This document shows positions 43,223 to 51,256 of a stretch of 64,000 nt of DNA, one piece after another (position 1 is the first letter of the stretch; every line of letters begins with the position of its first letter). The translations under genes and the position numbers were made by a program. The notes under the pieces were generated by a model. That model did no database searches, had not been told where the DNA came from, and saw only the letters and a program-made list of their open reading frames with translations. Origin of the DNA: Abiotrophia defectiva ATCC 49176 (GTDB taxonomy: Bacteria; Bacillota; Bacilli; Lactobacillales; Aerococcaceae); the NCBI RefSeq assembly GCF_000160075.2, contig NZ_KI535340.1, positions 1,091,743 to 1,155,742 of the forward strand. The letters run 5' to 3'.

Positions 43223-44105
43223 GGTTCTTCCTTTCCCTTTGTAATATTAGCAAGGCTAGGAATAAGCATGGTAGAACTGATAGCATTCCAGCCGGTGACG
43301 GGCCTAAAATCAAGAGGCCTGAAACTTTTTCTCCTGGTAATTGAAAGAGTAACCCAAGACCTGCAGTTGCATTGATTGCCCCATGAAATAGTGCTGAAGC
43401 CCAGATAGAGCCTGTCTTTGCCAACAACCAGCTTAACAATATTCCTAGGCTAAAACAAAATAGAAACATGGCGACAACTCCCAAAACAGGATAAGCGAAA
43501 TAAGATAGTCCATAATTATAGCCTTGCAAATTGATTGGTAGATGCCAAAGACTCCAAATGAGACCAAGCAAGACATGAGTCTGGACTATTGAAAAGCGTT
43601 GTCTTAGAGCTGGGTAAAGATAGCCACGCCAACCAATTTCCTCTCCCAATGCAAAGAAACTATTAAGAAAAGGAGCGTAGGTCAAACTAGCTAGGATTTG
43701 AATCAAGGCCAAGGAAGATAAGGGAATGGTTGATTGAGAGACACCTTTTTCTTGTAAGATGGCTTGAATAGATTCCAAACCAAGGCTGAAATTGCTAGGA
43801 AATACAAGAAAATAAAGTCCTGCTCCTAAAAAACTGATGACTGCTGGTAACCAGATAGCTAGTAAGTAAAAGCGCCAGTTCCTCTTGAGATTCACGACTA
43901 ATTTAGATTTGATTCCACTAGGTTGATTCGTGATTTTCCCTAAAATAAAGACTGCAAGCGCAGGCATCCACATGGCCACAGTACTAGCAAGCTGATTCCA
44001 TGGAGAATTAAGACCGACACCACTTAGCCATAGTGCCAACCATATTATCCAAGCAAGGCCGTAAGCCAAGACCACAAAAAGAAGGATTGTTCTCTTATTT
44101 GACAT
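43206..44105 (-). CDS. CPBP-family intramembrane metalloprotease-like protein
   Basis: 299 residues with about eight membrane helices. The CPBP/Abi motifs are present: GEEIGWRGYLYPALRQRF (E-E-x-x-x-R), LIWSLWHLPINL (second motif with His) and ALFHGAINATAG (third His). Members process prenylated or bacteriocin-related proteins or give self-immunity. Start ATG 44105 (MSNKRT) is preferred to the GTG at 44120, which would overlap the operator region. First gene of the AT-rich CPBP-sdpR-sdpI operon. Confidence 0.88.
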   Translation of the reverse strand: MSNKRTILLFVVLAYGLAWIIWLALWLSGVGLNSPWNQLASTVAMWMPALAVFILGKITNQPSGIKSKLVVNLKRNWRFYLLAIWLPAVISFLGAGLYFLVFPSNFSLGLESIQAILQEKGVSQSTIPLSSLALIQILASLTYAPFLNSFFALGEEIGWRGYLYPALRQRFSIVQTHVLLGLIWSLWHLPINLQGYNYGLSYFAYPVLGVVAMFLFCFSLGILLSWLLAKTGSIWASALFHGAINATAGLGLLFQLPGEKVSGLLILGPSPAGMLSVLPCLFLALLILQRERKNHEFCK

Positions 44106-44123
44106 ATTGAGATACTTCACTTT

Positions 44124-44147
44124 CTATTTAGATGTTTTTCTAAATAG
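44124..44147. promoter_or_regulatory. SdpR-type operator 1
   Basis: CTATTTAG-N8-CTAAATAG, a perfect 8-bp inverted repeat just downstream of the minus-strand -10, over the transcription start of the CPBP-sdpRI operon. Confidence 0.82.
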
Positions 44148-44148
44148 C

Positions 44149-44176
44149 ATTATACACCTTTCCATTCTATATACAA
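44149..44176 (-). promoter_or_regulatory. Promoter of the CPBP-sdpRI operon
   Basis: On the minus strand TTGTAT (44176-44171), 16-bp spacer, TATAAT (44154-44149), lying exactly between the two operators. Confidence 0.75.
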
Positions 44177-44179
44177 GAA

Positions 44180-44203
44180 CTATTTAGATGTTTTTCTAAA
44201 TAG
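44180..44203. promoter_or_regulatory. SdpR-type operator 2
   Basis: An identical 24-bp copy of operator 1 (CTATTTAG-N8-CTAAATAG), 56 bp away, immediately upstream of the -35. The stretch 44204-44468 has one imperfect hairpin (GACATG-TCATCT / AGATGA-CATGTC, ~44281-44341, followed by T-rich DNA) and no gene. Confidence 0.82.
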
Positions 44204-44468
44204 TTTGGAAAATTTTTATTTCCCCTCGCTCAGCTTCAGATAAGTGTTTGTATGATTGATTTGTGGCAGAATAATTAGTGGACATGCTCATCTTCCTTTA
44301 TACTGATTTTCGCAACTCTAGTATATCAGATGAACATGTCTTTTTTGTTGCACTTCATTTTATAAGAGGGCAAAAACCGAAAATAAGTCCCTTATAATGA
44401 TAACCTATTTCCAGTTTTTGTCACTGACTTGCTAAATAATAGTTAATTAGTAACTATATGTCTAATCT

Positions 44469-44903
44469 CTACCCATTCGCCCTTAGCCGGTTCTCATAGG
44501 CCAGTTTCATTAACATGGTATAGAGGGGGCCCATGTCATAGCGTTTGGGGAATTCCAGGGTCAGGGTCTGGCGGCTTTCGCTGTGGGCCTTGAGGCGGAT
44601 GTTGTCCAGGTATTCAATGGTCAGTTCGCTGTCATCCAGCATGGCGCCAGCCGTTTCCAACTCGACATTAATAATGTTCATGAGGAAGATGGTCTTATAG
44701 CGGGCCTTCTTGCCGGTAGTGCCTTGGCGGTCGACAAAGAGAATGCGGATATTGGTGAAGATGACTAGGTCCCGAATGAGGGCATAGCCCGCCTGGATTT
44801 CTTCCTTTTCAATCAGTAGGTGGCCGTAGTCCTTGGCCAAGCTGTCCTTGGAGACCTCACTCATATTGCCGGATAGGCCTTGGAATAAATTGCCTAATAC
44901 CAT
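44469..44903 (-). CDS. Bacterial PH-domain protein
   Basis: 144 residues, soluble. The pattern YGHLLIEKEEIQAGYALIRDLVIFTNIRILFVDRQG...KARYKTIFLMNIINVELETAG matches bacterial pleckstrin-homology (bPH) proteins. No membrane segment or enzyme motif. Start ATG 44903 with GGAGGG upstream. Host-like composition, so it marks the end of the AT-rich island. Function unknown; single gene divergent from the Hsp70 operon. Confidence 0.82.
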   Translation of the reverse strand: MVLGNLFQGLSGNMSEVSKDSLAKDYGHLLIEKEEIQAGYALIRDLVIFTNIRILFVDRQGTTGKKARYKTIFLMNIINVELETAGAMLDDSELTIEYLDNIRLKAHSESRQTLTLEFPKRYDMGPLYTMLMKLAYENRLRANG

Positions 44904-45063
44904 ACTAATCCCTCCTTATGGGTTCTTAGCTCTAGTATAGCAGACCCATGCCGTCCTTGCCCAAGAAAAGGCCCTAACTTTCAACTGGCTTCAATCTGTA
45001 GTACAATAGAAGCACGAAAATCAAGCAGGAAAATATGACCGCGCGACGGAGGGGGCGACAGAC

Positions 45064-46419
45064 ATGTTAGCATATGAAATATTGGGCCTAGAGGGTCCCA
45101 CAGAGGATGAGGCGGTCCTAGAGGCAGCCTATCGTCAACGCTATGAGGAGTGGCAGGAGGACGCCCAGGCTCTAGCCCAACTAGAAGCAGCCTACCAATG
45201 GGCCCTCAGCCAGCGGGGCGCTAGCCAAGACATCGCCAGCTTGTTTAATGACCTAGATGACCCGTCTGAGGAGAAGGGGACAGACTGGACTGACTTTGAC
45301 CTGGAAGCCTGGATGGCGTCAGGCCTGTCGGGCCAATTCAGCCAGCAGGTGGCTCATAATCGGTTGGCCCAGAACTTGGCCGGGGTCAAGGCCCAATTCA
45401 ATGACTGGTCAACCTGGCAGCAACTCCTAGTCGACCAAGCCAATAAGGACTGGCAGGTGCCCCAGGAAGACTTCCTGCTGGCCCTACAAGCCCTGCCCCT
45501 GGAAACTCTAGAAAATAAACGGGTGCTCTACACCCTCATAGGCTATGTTCCCAGCCTCAAGGGCGACCCGGACCTGACCCAAGCCCTTGGCCAGCGGGTC
45601 AATCAGCGCTGGCAGGAGCTAGTGGGCAAGTCCTGGTATCCCACCAACCGTCGCATGCTGCTAGCGGGTCTGATTACGACCTTTGGTAGTCTGGCTTGCT
45701 TTGGCCTACAAATCTTAATCTGGTTGGGGATCATGATTTGGCCCCAAGCCTATGCCGTCTGGCTGCCCTTGGTGGCCAGCAACGCCTTAGTCTGCTACTG
45801 CTTTGAACTACAGTACAGTACGGTCAACAACTGGGGCCACTTCCCGCATTACTTGGATGGCCGGGGCTATCGCTATCTGGCTCTGTCCAGTCTGCCCTTG
45901 GCCGGCCTCTATCTAGCTAGCCTGGTCTTGGGCCTCTTGGCGGTCTGGCAAGAGACCTGGTTGCCGGCCTTTGGCTGGACCTTTGGTCTGCTCATGGTCT
46001 TAGTGGCGGTCCTGCTCTTGGCCCAGCGGGGCTTAGGCATGGGGGCCTTTCACTTCAAGAATCAGGTCTATGATGCGGGCCAACCCATCCTCTATCTGAT
46101 TTTGGCCGGCCTGGTCCTAGTGACCTTGGTTGCCTGGTTCTTGCGCATGAGCCAGCCTAATTTTTTGATCTTCTTATTAAGTAGCTTCTATTTATATATT
46201 AACGCCAAACTAGACCCGACCAAGAAGCCAGCAGGGCGCTACCTGATTAACCAGGTCAGCTACCTGATCAGCGTCTCGGCCTTGCTGGTGGCTTGGCGGC
46301 TTTACCAAGGTGCCTTCTGGCAGGTGCCCAACATTATCTGGTGGGTCATGGCCCTGACTTTAGTTCCCTACCTTGTGGGGACTTTGCTGGCCAGATTCCA
46401 ATCGCGTGAAAAGGAGTAA
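45064..46419 (+). CDS. Polytopic membrane protein with an N-terminal J-like domain lacking HPD
   Basis: 451 residues. Residues 1-~60 (YEILGLEGPTEDEAVLEAAYRQRYEEWQED...LAQLEAAYQWALSQ) follow the J-domain helix pattern, but the HPD between helices II and III is absent (EEWQED). A soluble helical region follows (~75-190). Then come about eight membrane helices (from RRMLLAGLITTFGSLACFG to MALTLVPYLVGTLLA). The next gene is an Hsp70, five bases away. It may be a degenerate membrane adaptor for that Hsp70. Name not known. Confidence 0.72.
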   Translation: MLAYEILGLEGPTEDEAVLEAAYRQRYEEWQEDAQALAQLEAAYQWALSQRGASQDIASLFNDLDDPSEEKGTDWTDFDLEAWMASGLSGQFSQQVAHNRLAQNLAGVKAQFNDWSTWQQLLVDQANKDWQVPQEDFLLALQALPLETLENKRVLYTLIGYVPSLKGDPDLTQALGQRVNQRWQELVGKSWYPTNRRMLLAGLITTFGSLACFGLQILIWLGIMIWPQAYAVWLPLVASNALVCYCFELQYSTVNNWGHFPHYLDGRGYRYLALSSLPLAGLYLASLVLGLLAVWQETWLPAFGWTFGLLMVLVAVLLLAQRGLGMGAFHFKNQVYDAGQPILYLILAGLVLVTLVAWFLRMSQPNFLIFLLSSFYLYINAKLDPTKKPAGRYLINQVSYLISVSALLVAWRLYQGAFWQVPNIIWWVMALTLVPYLVGTLLARFQSREKE

Positions 46420-46424
46420 GTATT

Positions 46425-48257
46425 ATGACAGTTATCGGTATTGACTTAGGTACCACCAACAGCTTGGCGGTGGCCTATAGTGACGGGCAAGTTCGCATGA
46501 TTCCCAATAGTTTTGGGGAATATTTGACCCCGAGTGTGGTCTACTATGACGGGTCGGAAATCCAAGTCGGTAAGATTGCCCGGGAGAAATTAGTAACCCA
46601 TCCTCAAGACACCGCCCAACTCTTCAAGCTCCATATGGGGGCCAACCGCCAAATTACCTTGTCCAAACGGGCCTTCCAGCCGGAAGAATTGTCAGCCTGT
46701 GTCCTCAAGCAGTTGGTGGCAGATGCCGAGGCCTTTTTAGGTCAGAAGGTGACCGAGCTGGTCATTAGTGTGCCGGCTTACTTCAACGCGGAGCAACGCC
46801 AAGCCACTAAGAAGGCGGGCGAATTGCTAGGTCTCAAGGTAGAACGTCTCATTAATGAGCCGTCTGCAGCAGCCATTGCCTGTCACGAGGCAGATGAATT
46901 CGAGACCTTCGTGGTCTTCGACTTTGGGGGCGGGACCCTGGACGTGTCCGTGGTGGACTGCTTCGAAAATGTCATCTCCATTGCAGCCATCGCCGGGGAT
47001 AACCACCTGGGCGGTAGCGACTTCGACCGATTGATTGCCCAGTATGTTTGCCGCAAAGCTGGGACTAACTTTGAGGCTCTCAACCGACGCACCCGCAACT
47101 CTCTGCTCTTGGCGGCCGAGCGGGTCAAGAAGCAATTGTCTGAATTCGAGTCAGTCAATATGCAGGTCCATCTGGAAGGCAAGTCCCACGAATACAAGAT
47201 TACCAATGAATTATTGGCTGAAATCAGCCAGCCCCTCTTCAAACGCATGCGGGAGGTCATCCGTAAGGCCATTGTGGAAAGTAAGTTTGGCGCGGGCGAA
47301 CTAGACCGCCTCATTCTAGTTGGGGGTTCTTCCTATATGCCAGTGGTGAAGGACTATCTCAAACGCCTGCTCAACCTACCAGTGATGAGCGGTCAGAAGA
47401 TGGATGAGTTAGTGGCCCTAGGTTTAGGTCAGTATATCGGTATCAAGACCCGGGCCCAAGAGGTCAAGGACTTGGTGGTGACCGACATTTGTCCTTTCTC
47501 CCTGTCTACTTCGGTTCACAACTATGTGGATGAGGACAAGGATTTGTCTGACGTCCTGATTGCGCGCAACTCCGTTCTGCCTAGCAGCAAGACCCAGATT
47601 TATTCGCCAGTCCGTAAGGATCAGCCAACCATTCGCTTCAAGGTCTACCAGGGGGAAGCCATGTATGCCAAGGATAATCTCTTCCTGGGCTCGGTTCAGT
47701 TGCCGGTGCCTAGCAATGTTGACGACCAGTCCTTTGCGGTCACCTATTCCTATGACATCAACTCTATCCTCTATGTGGAAATCAAGACCGTGGCTACCGA
47801 CGAAGTCAAAACCTACAAGCTGGGCCCTAACAAGAGCCTGGTAGCGGTGGATGCCACGGATACGGCCCATAAGGAAATCAAGGAGCTAGCCCTACAATTG
47901 GCTAGCCAACCAGAACGGGATGCCCTCTTTGAACGGGCCCTGCGTCTCTATCAAGAATTGAGCTTGGAGCAACAGCAAGACTTACAACTGACTCTCATGC
48001 GCTTCTCCCGTCTCTTTGCCCGTTATCAGAACAACCTGCTTAAGAAGCGGCAGCTGCTGGATTCAACCAATGACTACCTAGACCACCTAGAGTGGGGCTT
48101 GGATGCCGGCATGGGCGATATCTTCCGGGATGTGGAGTCTGACTGGGATCAAGATTCGGATTGGGACCAAGAATTAGAAGCCGAGCTAGACCGGACCGTC
48201 ATGGAATTCCTCAATGAGGATAGTGAAACTGAGGAAGGGGAGGATGCCCATGGCTAA
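46425..48257 (+). CDS. Divergent Hsp70-family chaperone (HscC/DnaK-like)
   Basis: 610 residues. ATPase motifs: GIDLGTTNSLAVAYSDG, ELVISVPAYFNAEQRQATKKAGEL (seen as VISVPAYF and ATKKAGELLG), INEPSAAAIAC, VFDFGGGTLDVSVVDC and ILVGGSSYMP. A substrate-binding beta domain follows (~390-500) with ICPFSLST, then a helical lid. The C-terminus is very acidic (WDQDSDWDQELEAELD). It is too divergent to be the main DnaK and sits between two J-like membrane proteins, like the accessory HscC-DjlC systems. Client unknown. Confidence 0.92.
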   Translation: MTVIGIDLGTTNSLAVAYSDGQVRMIPNSFGEYLTPSVVYYDGSEIQVGKIAREKLVTHPQDTAQLFKLHMGANRQITLSKRAFQPEELSACVLKQLVADAEAFLGQKVTELVISVPAYFNAEQRQATKKAGELLGLKVERLINEPSAAAIACHEADEFETFVVFDFGGGTLDVSVVDCFENVISIAAIAGDNHLGGSDFDRLIAQYVCRKAGTNFEALNRRTRNSLLLAAERVKKQLSEFESVNMQVHLEGKSHEYKITNELLAEISQPLFKRMREVIRKAIVESKFGAGELDRLILVGGSSYMPVVKDYLKRLLNLPVMSGQKMDELVALGLGQYIGIKTRAQEVKDLVVTDICPFSLSTSVHNYVDEDKDLSDVLIARNSVLPSSKTQIYSPVRKDQPTIRFKVYQGEAMYAKDNLFLGSVQLPVPSNVDDQSFAVTYSYDINSILYVEIKTVATDEVKTYKLGPNKSLVAVDATDTAHKEIKELALQLASQPERDALFERALRLYQELSLEQQQDLQLTLMRFSRLFARYQNNLLKKRQLLDSTNDYLDHLEWGLDAGMGDIFRDVESDWDQDSDWDQELEAELDRTVMEFLNEDSETEEGEDAHG

Positions 48258-50031
48258 GACGCCCTGGCAAGTCTTAGGGCTAAGCGGGCCAACTGCGGAT
48301 AAGAAGGCCATTAAGCGGGCCTACGCCCAACAAGTTAAGCTCTACCACCCAGAAGACCATCCGGAAGAATTCCAGGCCCTGCAGGCAGCCTATCAAGAAG
48401 CCCTCAAGCGGGCGACCGACTTAGCTGCTCAGGAAAGCAGGGAGGCAGGGGCGGATTTCTTAGGCGACCAGTCAGCAAGCAGCGGCCCAAGCGCCACTAG
48501 CAAAGCCGGCCGCCAGCCCACTCATGCCAGTGAGCAGTCTAAGGCCAAGCCGTCAGATCAGGGGCCAGCCCAGTCGGCTGACCAAAAGCCTAGCCAGTCG
48601 GCCGGCCCAAGTGGCCAAACCCAGTCCCAGTGGCAGGCCCCTCAGCAAACGACGCCTAAGTCTGAAACCAACTTAGACTGGTCGGACGCCAATCAGGGGC
48701 CAGAGGACAGCACCAGTAGCCAGTCCCTGTCCTGGTCAGCACCGCAAGACCAGGAGCCAGTCAGCCAGGCTCATTTAAGCTGGCAGGACCAGCCAGAGGA
48801 CAGTCGCCAGTCGGGTAGCCTCAACTGGCAGGACCAGCCTGAGGACAGTCGTCAGTCGGGCAGCCTTAACTGGCAAGACCTAGCTGAAGAAGGCCGCCAA
48901 TCGGGCAACCTCAGTTGGCAAGACCAAGCTGATGAAGGCCGCCAGTCGGGCAGCCTCAACTGGCAAGACCAAGCAGAAGAGCGCCGCCAAACAGGCAAGC
49001 TCAGCTGGGATGACAGCCAGTCCGATAGTTCTTTGGGGGACTTGGACGAGTTGGAGGCTGACGACCCCATTTTCTCTGAATTGGAAGAGCCCGAGCAGGA
49101 CCTTTTCCGCCAGGAGGAGCTGGAGCCTGCGGACTACCAGCCGTCCATGGACTTCAATCTGGACTATCAAGTTGACATTCAGCAGCTTTTGGCTCCGCTC
49201 AGAGGCTTCCTGGATGACCAGGACCTAGAAGGCTTGCTGACCAACCAAGCCCTTATGGCGCAAATTCGTCAGCATGACCAGAAAGAAGCATTAGACCAGG
49301 CCCTTACCCGCCTAGTCCTGACCCAGAATCGTCGCAAGCGCAAGCGGGTCAAGCAACTGGCCCAGCAATATGGCCTGACCCATTTGCTTAAGAAGAGCAA
49401 GCAGGGCTTCCGTCTACCTTATTGGCCTATGTGGCGCTTGATTTTGGCTGGGCTTGCCTTTTTACTGGCAGCTATCTTCGGACGCTTTACCGGCTCGGGT
49501 CCTAGCCATCCTATTCCGCCGCGCAAACCAGCGGTCGATGTCGGCAAGTTGGCCGTCATTAGCTATGACCCTATTTCCATTCCGAGTTTTAGTCTGGATT
49601 TGTCCGGCCTAGATCAAATGGGAGAGAGTGGTCGTCTTGAAGGGCCGGAGGGCAATCAGAGCCTCTGGATTGGGGAAGAAGAGCGCCTGACCGGCATTAA
49701 GCAGGCTTGGTCTGTGACTCGGACTGCCACCCTCTACCAGACCCAGTCCGGCTATGCCCTCCACCTACGGGCCAAGGACAAGCTGATAGATTTTAAGGAC
49801 TACCAGGCCATGCGCCAGGTGAAGGCCTTTAATGACCAGGGGACCCAGAAACCGGCCCTAATCGGTCAAGACAAGTCCAGCCAGCAATGGTACCTAGTGG
49901 ACCTATCTTCGGGTAAAGTTCTGGCTGCCGTTAGTGGGGCAGCGCCTGAGCAGGGAGACACCAGCATGGGCGTCCACTACAGCCAGCAAGGAGACCTAGT
50001 TAAGGCCCAATGGGAGCGCCTGCCCCAATAA
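48250..50031 (+). CDS. J-like membrane protein with HPE motif and WQDQ tandem repeats
   Basis: 593 residues from ATG 48250, with GGGGAGG six bases upstream; overlaps the Hsp70 gene by 8 bp. A J-domain is at 1-~55: WQVLGLSGPTADKKAIKRAY then KLYHPEDHPEEFQALQAAYQ, with HPE (33-35) in place of HPD. Residues ~60-175 are a Ser/Gln/Pro linker. Residues 176-250 are five 15-residue repeats (LNWQDQAEDSRQSGS-like). A helical part follows, then one membrane helix (~394-412) and an extracytoplasmic C-terminal domain. It probably recruits the neighbouring Hsp70 to the membrane (inference). Confidence 0.78.
   Translation: MAKTPWQVLGLSGPTADKKAIKRAYAQQVKLYHPEDHPEEFQALQAAYQEALKRATDLAAQESREAGADFLGDQSASSGPSATSKAGRQPTHASEQSKAKPSDQGPAQSADQKPSQSAGPSGQTQSQWQAPQQTTPKSETNLDWSDANQGPEDSTSSQSLSWSAPQDQEPVSQAHLSWQDQPEDSRQSGSLNWQDQPEDSRQSGSLNWQDLAEEGRQSGNLSWQDQADEGRQSGSLNWQDQAEERRQTGKLSWDDSQSDSSLGDLDELEADDPIFSELEEPEQDLFRQEELEPADYQPSMDFNLDYQVDIQQLLAPLRGFLDDQDLEGLLTNQALMAQIRQHDQKEALDQALTRLVLTQNRRKRKRVKQLAQQYGLTHLLKKSKQGFRLPYWPMWRLILAGLAFLLAAIFGRFTGSGPSHPIPPRKPAVDVGKLAVISYDPISIPSFSLDLSGLDQMGESGRLEGPEGNQSLWIGEEERLTGIKQAWSVTRTATLYQTQSGYALHLRAKDKLIDFKDYQAMRQVKAFNDQGTQKPALIGQDKSSQQWYLVDLSSGKVLAAVSGAAPEQGDTSMGVHYSQQGDLVKAQWERLPQ
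48775..48999 (+). repeat. Five in-frame 45-bp tandem repeats inside the J-like gene
   Basis: Units encode L(S/N)WQDQxEx(S/G)RQSG(S/N); a sixth partial unit begins at 49000. The first two are almost identical, the later ones diverge. Trp and charged residues are conserved. Confidence 0.88.
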
Positions 50032-50058
50032 GTTCTCAAGCCTTATAGCCAGCCAGCA

Positions 50059-50080
50059 AGCCAGCCTTGCTGGCTTTTTT
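50059..50080 (+). terminator. Terminator after the J-Hsp70-J operon
   Basis: AGCCAGC-CTT-GCTGGCT-like stem followed by TTTTTT. Confidence 0.85.
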
Positions 50081-50086
50081 GTATGG

Positions 50087-50510
50087 AGCTAGTGGGCCAC
50101 TAGCTTCCACCAAACCGGCGAATTCCCCTGGTTTCCAGCAAAAACAAAGGAGCCAGTGGACCACTCGAGAAAGTGGACCACTAGCTCAGACCAAACCGGC
50201 GAATTCCCCTGATTTTCGGCAAAAACAAAGGAGCCAGTGGACCACTCGAGAAAGTGGACCACTAGCTCACGCCAAACCGGCGAATTCCCCCGATTTCCGG
50301 CAAAAACAGAGGAGCTAGTGGACCACTCGAGAAAGTGGACCACTAGCTCAGACCAAACCGGCGAATTCCCCTGATTTCCGGCAAAAACAAAGGAGCCAGT
50401 GGTCCACTCTGGCAAGTGGACCACTGGCTCAGTCAAAAACGGCGCTTTCCCCTGAATTCCGGCAAAAACAAAGGAGCCAGTGGACCACTCTGGAAAGTGG
50501 GCCACTAGCT
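50087..50510. repeat. Nested-palindrome array B (6 units, 81-bp period)
   Basis: Full 36-bp elements at 50151-50186, 50232-50267, 50313-50348, 50394-50429 and 50475-50510, all exactly 81 bp apart. A shortened one lies at 50087-50105. The spacers are nearly identical to each other (caaaccggcgaattcccctg...), but different from those of arrays A, C and D. The short first unit has lost precisely 17 bp, which leaves one 11-mer (AGTGGGCCACT) between AGCT ends. The rest of 50511-50716 shows no gene. Confidence 0.93.
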
Positions 50511-50716
50511 CCCACCAAACCGGCGCCTATCCCTGTTTTTGATTGCTATCTACAAGTCACAAGCCCTTAAGCCCGGCTCAGCCACAAGGTAAGGGCTTTT
50601 CAGTCACTTTCTGTCTCTAAGGCAACAAGAAGATGACAAAAAGTCCTGCAAACGCGACCATGCCTGATTTATCAAGGCTAGGGCCCCATAAGGCCTGTCA
50701 GGGCCTAGCACATGTG

Positions 50717-50745
50717 TTGACAGATGCGCAGACTTTCGATAAACT
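50717..50745 (+). promoter_or_regulatory. fabT operon promoter
   Basis: TTGACA (50717-50722), 17-bp spacer, TAAACT (50740-50745). Confidence 0.82.
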
Positions 50746-50773
50746 TTGATTATCAAATAGTTTGATATTCAAA
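50745..50773. promoter_or_regulatory. Double FabT operator
   Basis: TTTGATTATCAAA (50745-50757) and TTTGATATTCAAA (50761-50773), two FabT palindromes 16 bp apart covering the -10 end and transcription start. Confidence 0.88.
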
Positions 50774-50796
50774 ATAAGTTAAAGGGGTGATAGTGA

Positions 50797-51255
50797 GTGG
50801 ACCATTCGACCATTTTTGAAATGAACGAATTTTTGGTCTCTATCTTTAATGAAATTCTGTTAATTGAAGAAACTTCGCTCAAGATGAGTGAGTTTTCGGA
50901 TTTATCAATCAAGGAAATGCATACGATTGAAGCTATTGGTTTGGGCGGCAACTTGAGCTCCTCGGAGGTGGCTAAGAAAATTGCCATCACCATGGGGACC
51001 CTGTCAGTGTCCATCCAAAACTTAGTAAAAAAAGGCTATGTTGAGCGTGTGTCCTCACCCAGCGATCGCCGGGTGGTGCTACTTAAGCTAACTAAGCGGG
51101 GTAAATTACTCTATCGGATCCACCGCAAGTTCCATTTGAACATGGTATCCGAGACCCTCAACGGCATGGAGCCTGAAGAGGCTGCCACCCTAGTCAAGGG
51201 CCTACGTAATTTACATCGTTTCTTGGACAACGCTAAACAACGATTAGGAGAGTAA
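50797..51255 (+). CDS. fabT: MarR-family fatty-acid synthesis repressor
   Basis: 152 residues. Winged helix SIKEMHTIEAIGLGGNLSSSEVAKKIAITMGTLSVSIQNLVKKGYVERVSSPSDRRVVLLKLTKRGK is the FabT type (seen as ITMGTLSVSIQNLVKKGYV and SDRRVVLLKLTKRG). Starts with GTG at 50797 after AAAGGGGTGA. First gene of the fab cluster and carried directly behind two FabT boxes, so autoregulated. In streptococci acyl-ACP is the corepressor. Confidence 0.95.
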   Translation: MDHSTIFEMNEFLVSIFNEILLIEETSLKMSEFSDLSIKEMHTIEAIGLGGNLSSSEVAKKIAITMGTLSVSIQNLVKKGYVERVSSPSDRRVVLLKLTKRGKLLYRIHRKFHLNMVSETLNGMEPEEAATLVKGLRNLHRFLDNAKQRLGE

Positions 51256-51256
51256 G

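Noticed and set aside
41705..44470. Search for an attachment-site duplication of the tRNA-Arg 3' end at the far side of the AT-rich island
   Set aside because: No copy of the TTCGAATCCC-type tRNA end and no integrase gene were found, so site-specific integration is not supported.
50089..50505. Minus-strand open frame of 138 codons with 27-residue repeats (VVHFLEWSTGSFVFAGNQGNS)
   Set aside because: It is generated by the 81-bp palindrome array (81 is divisible by three). No RBS, and the analogous arrays with 82-bp period break the frame.
50087..50510. Regular repeat-spacer pattern suggesting a CRISPR array
   Set aside because: The 'spacers' are nearly identical to one another, the repeats are strong palindromes, the period is 81 bp, and no cas gene is near. 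These are palindromic intergenic repeats.
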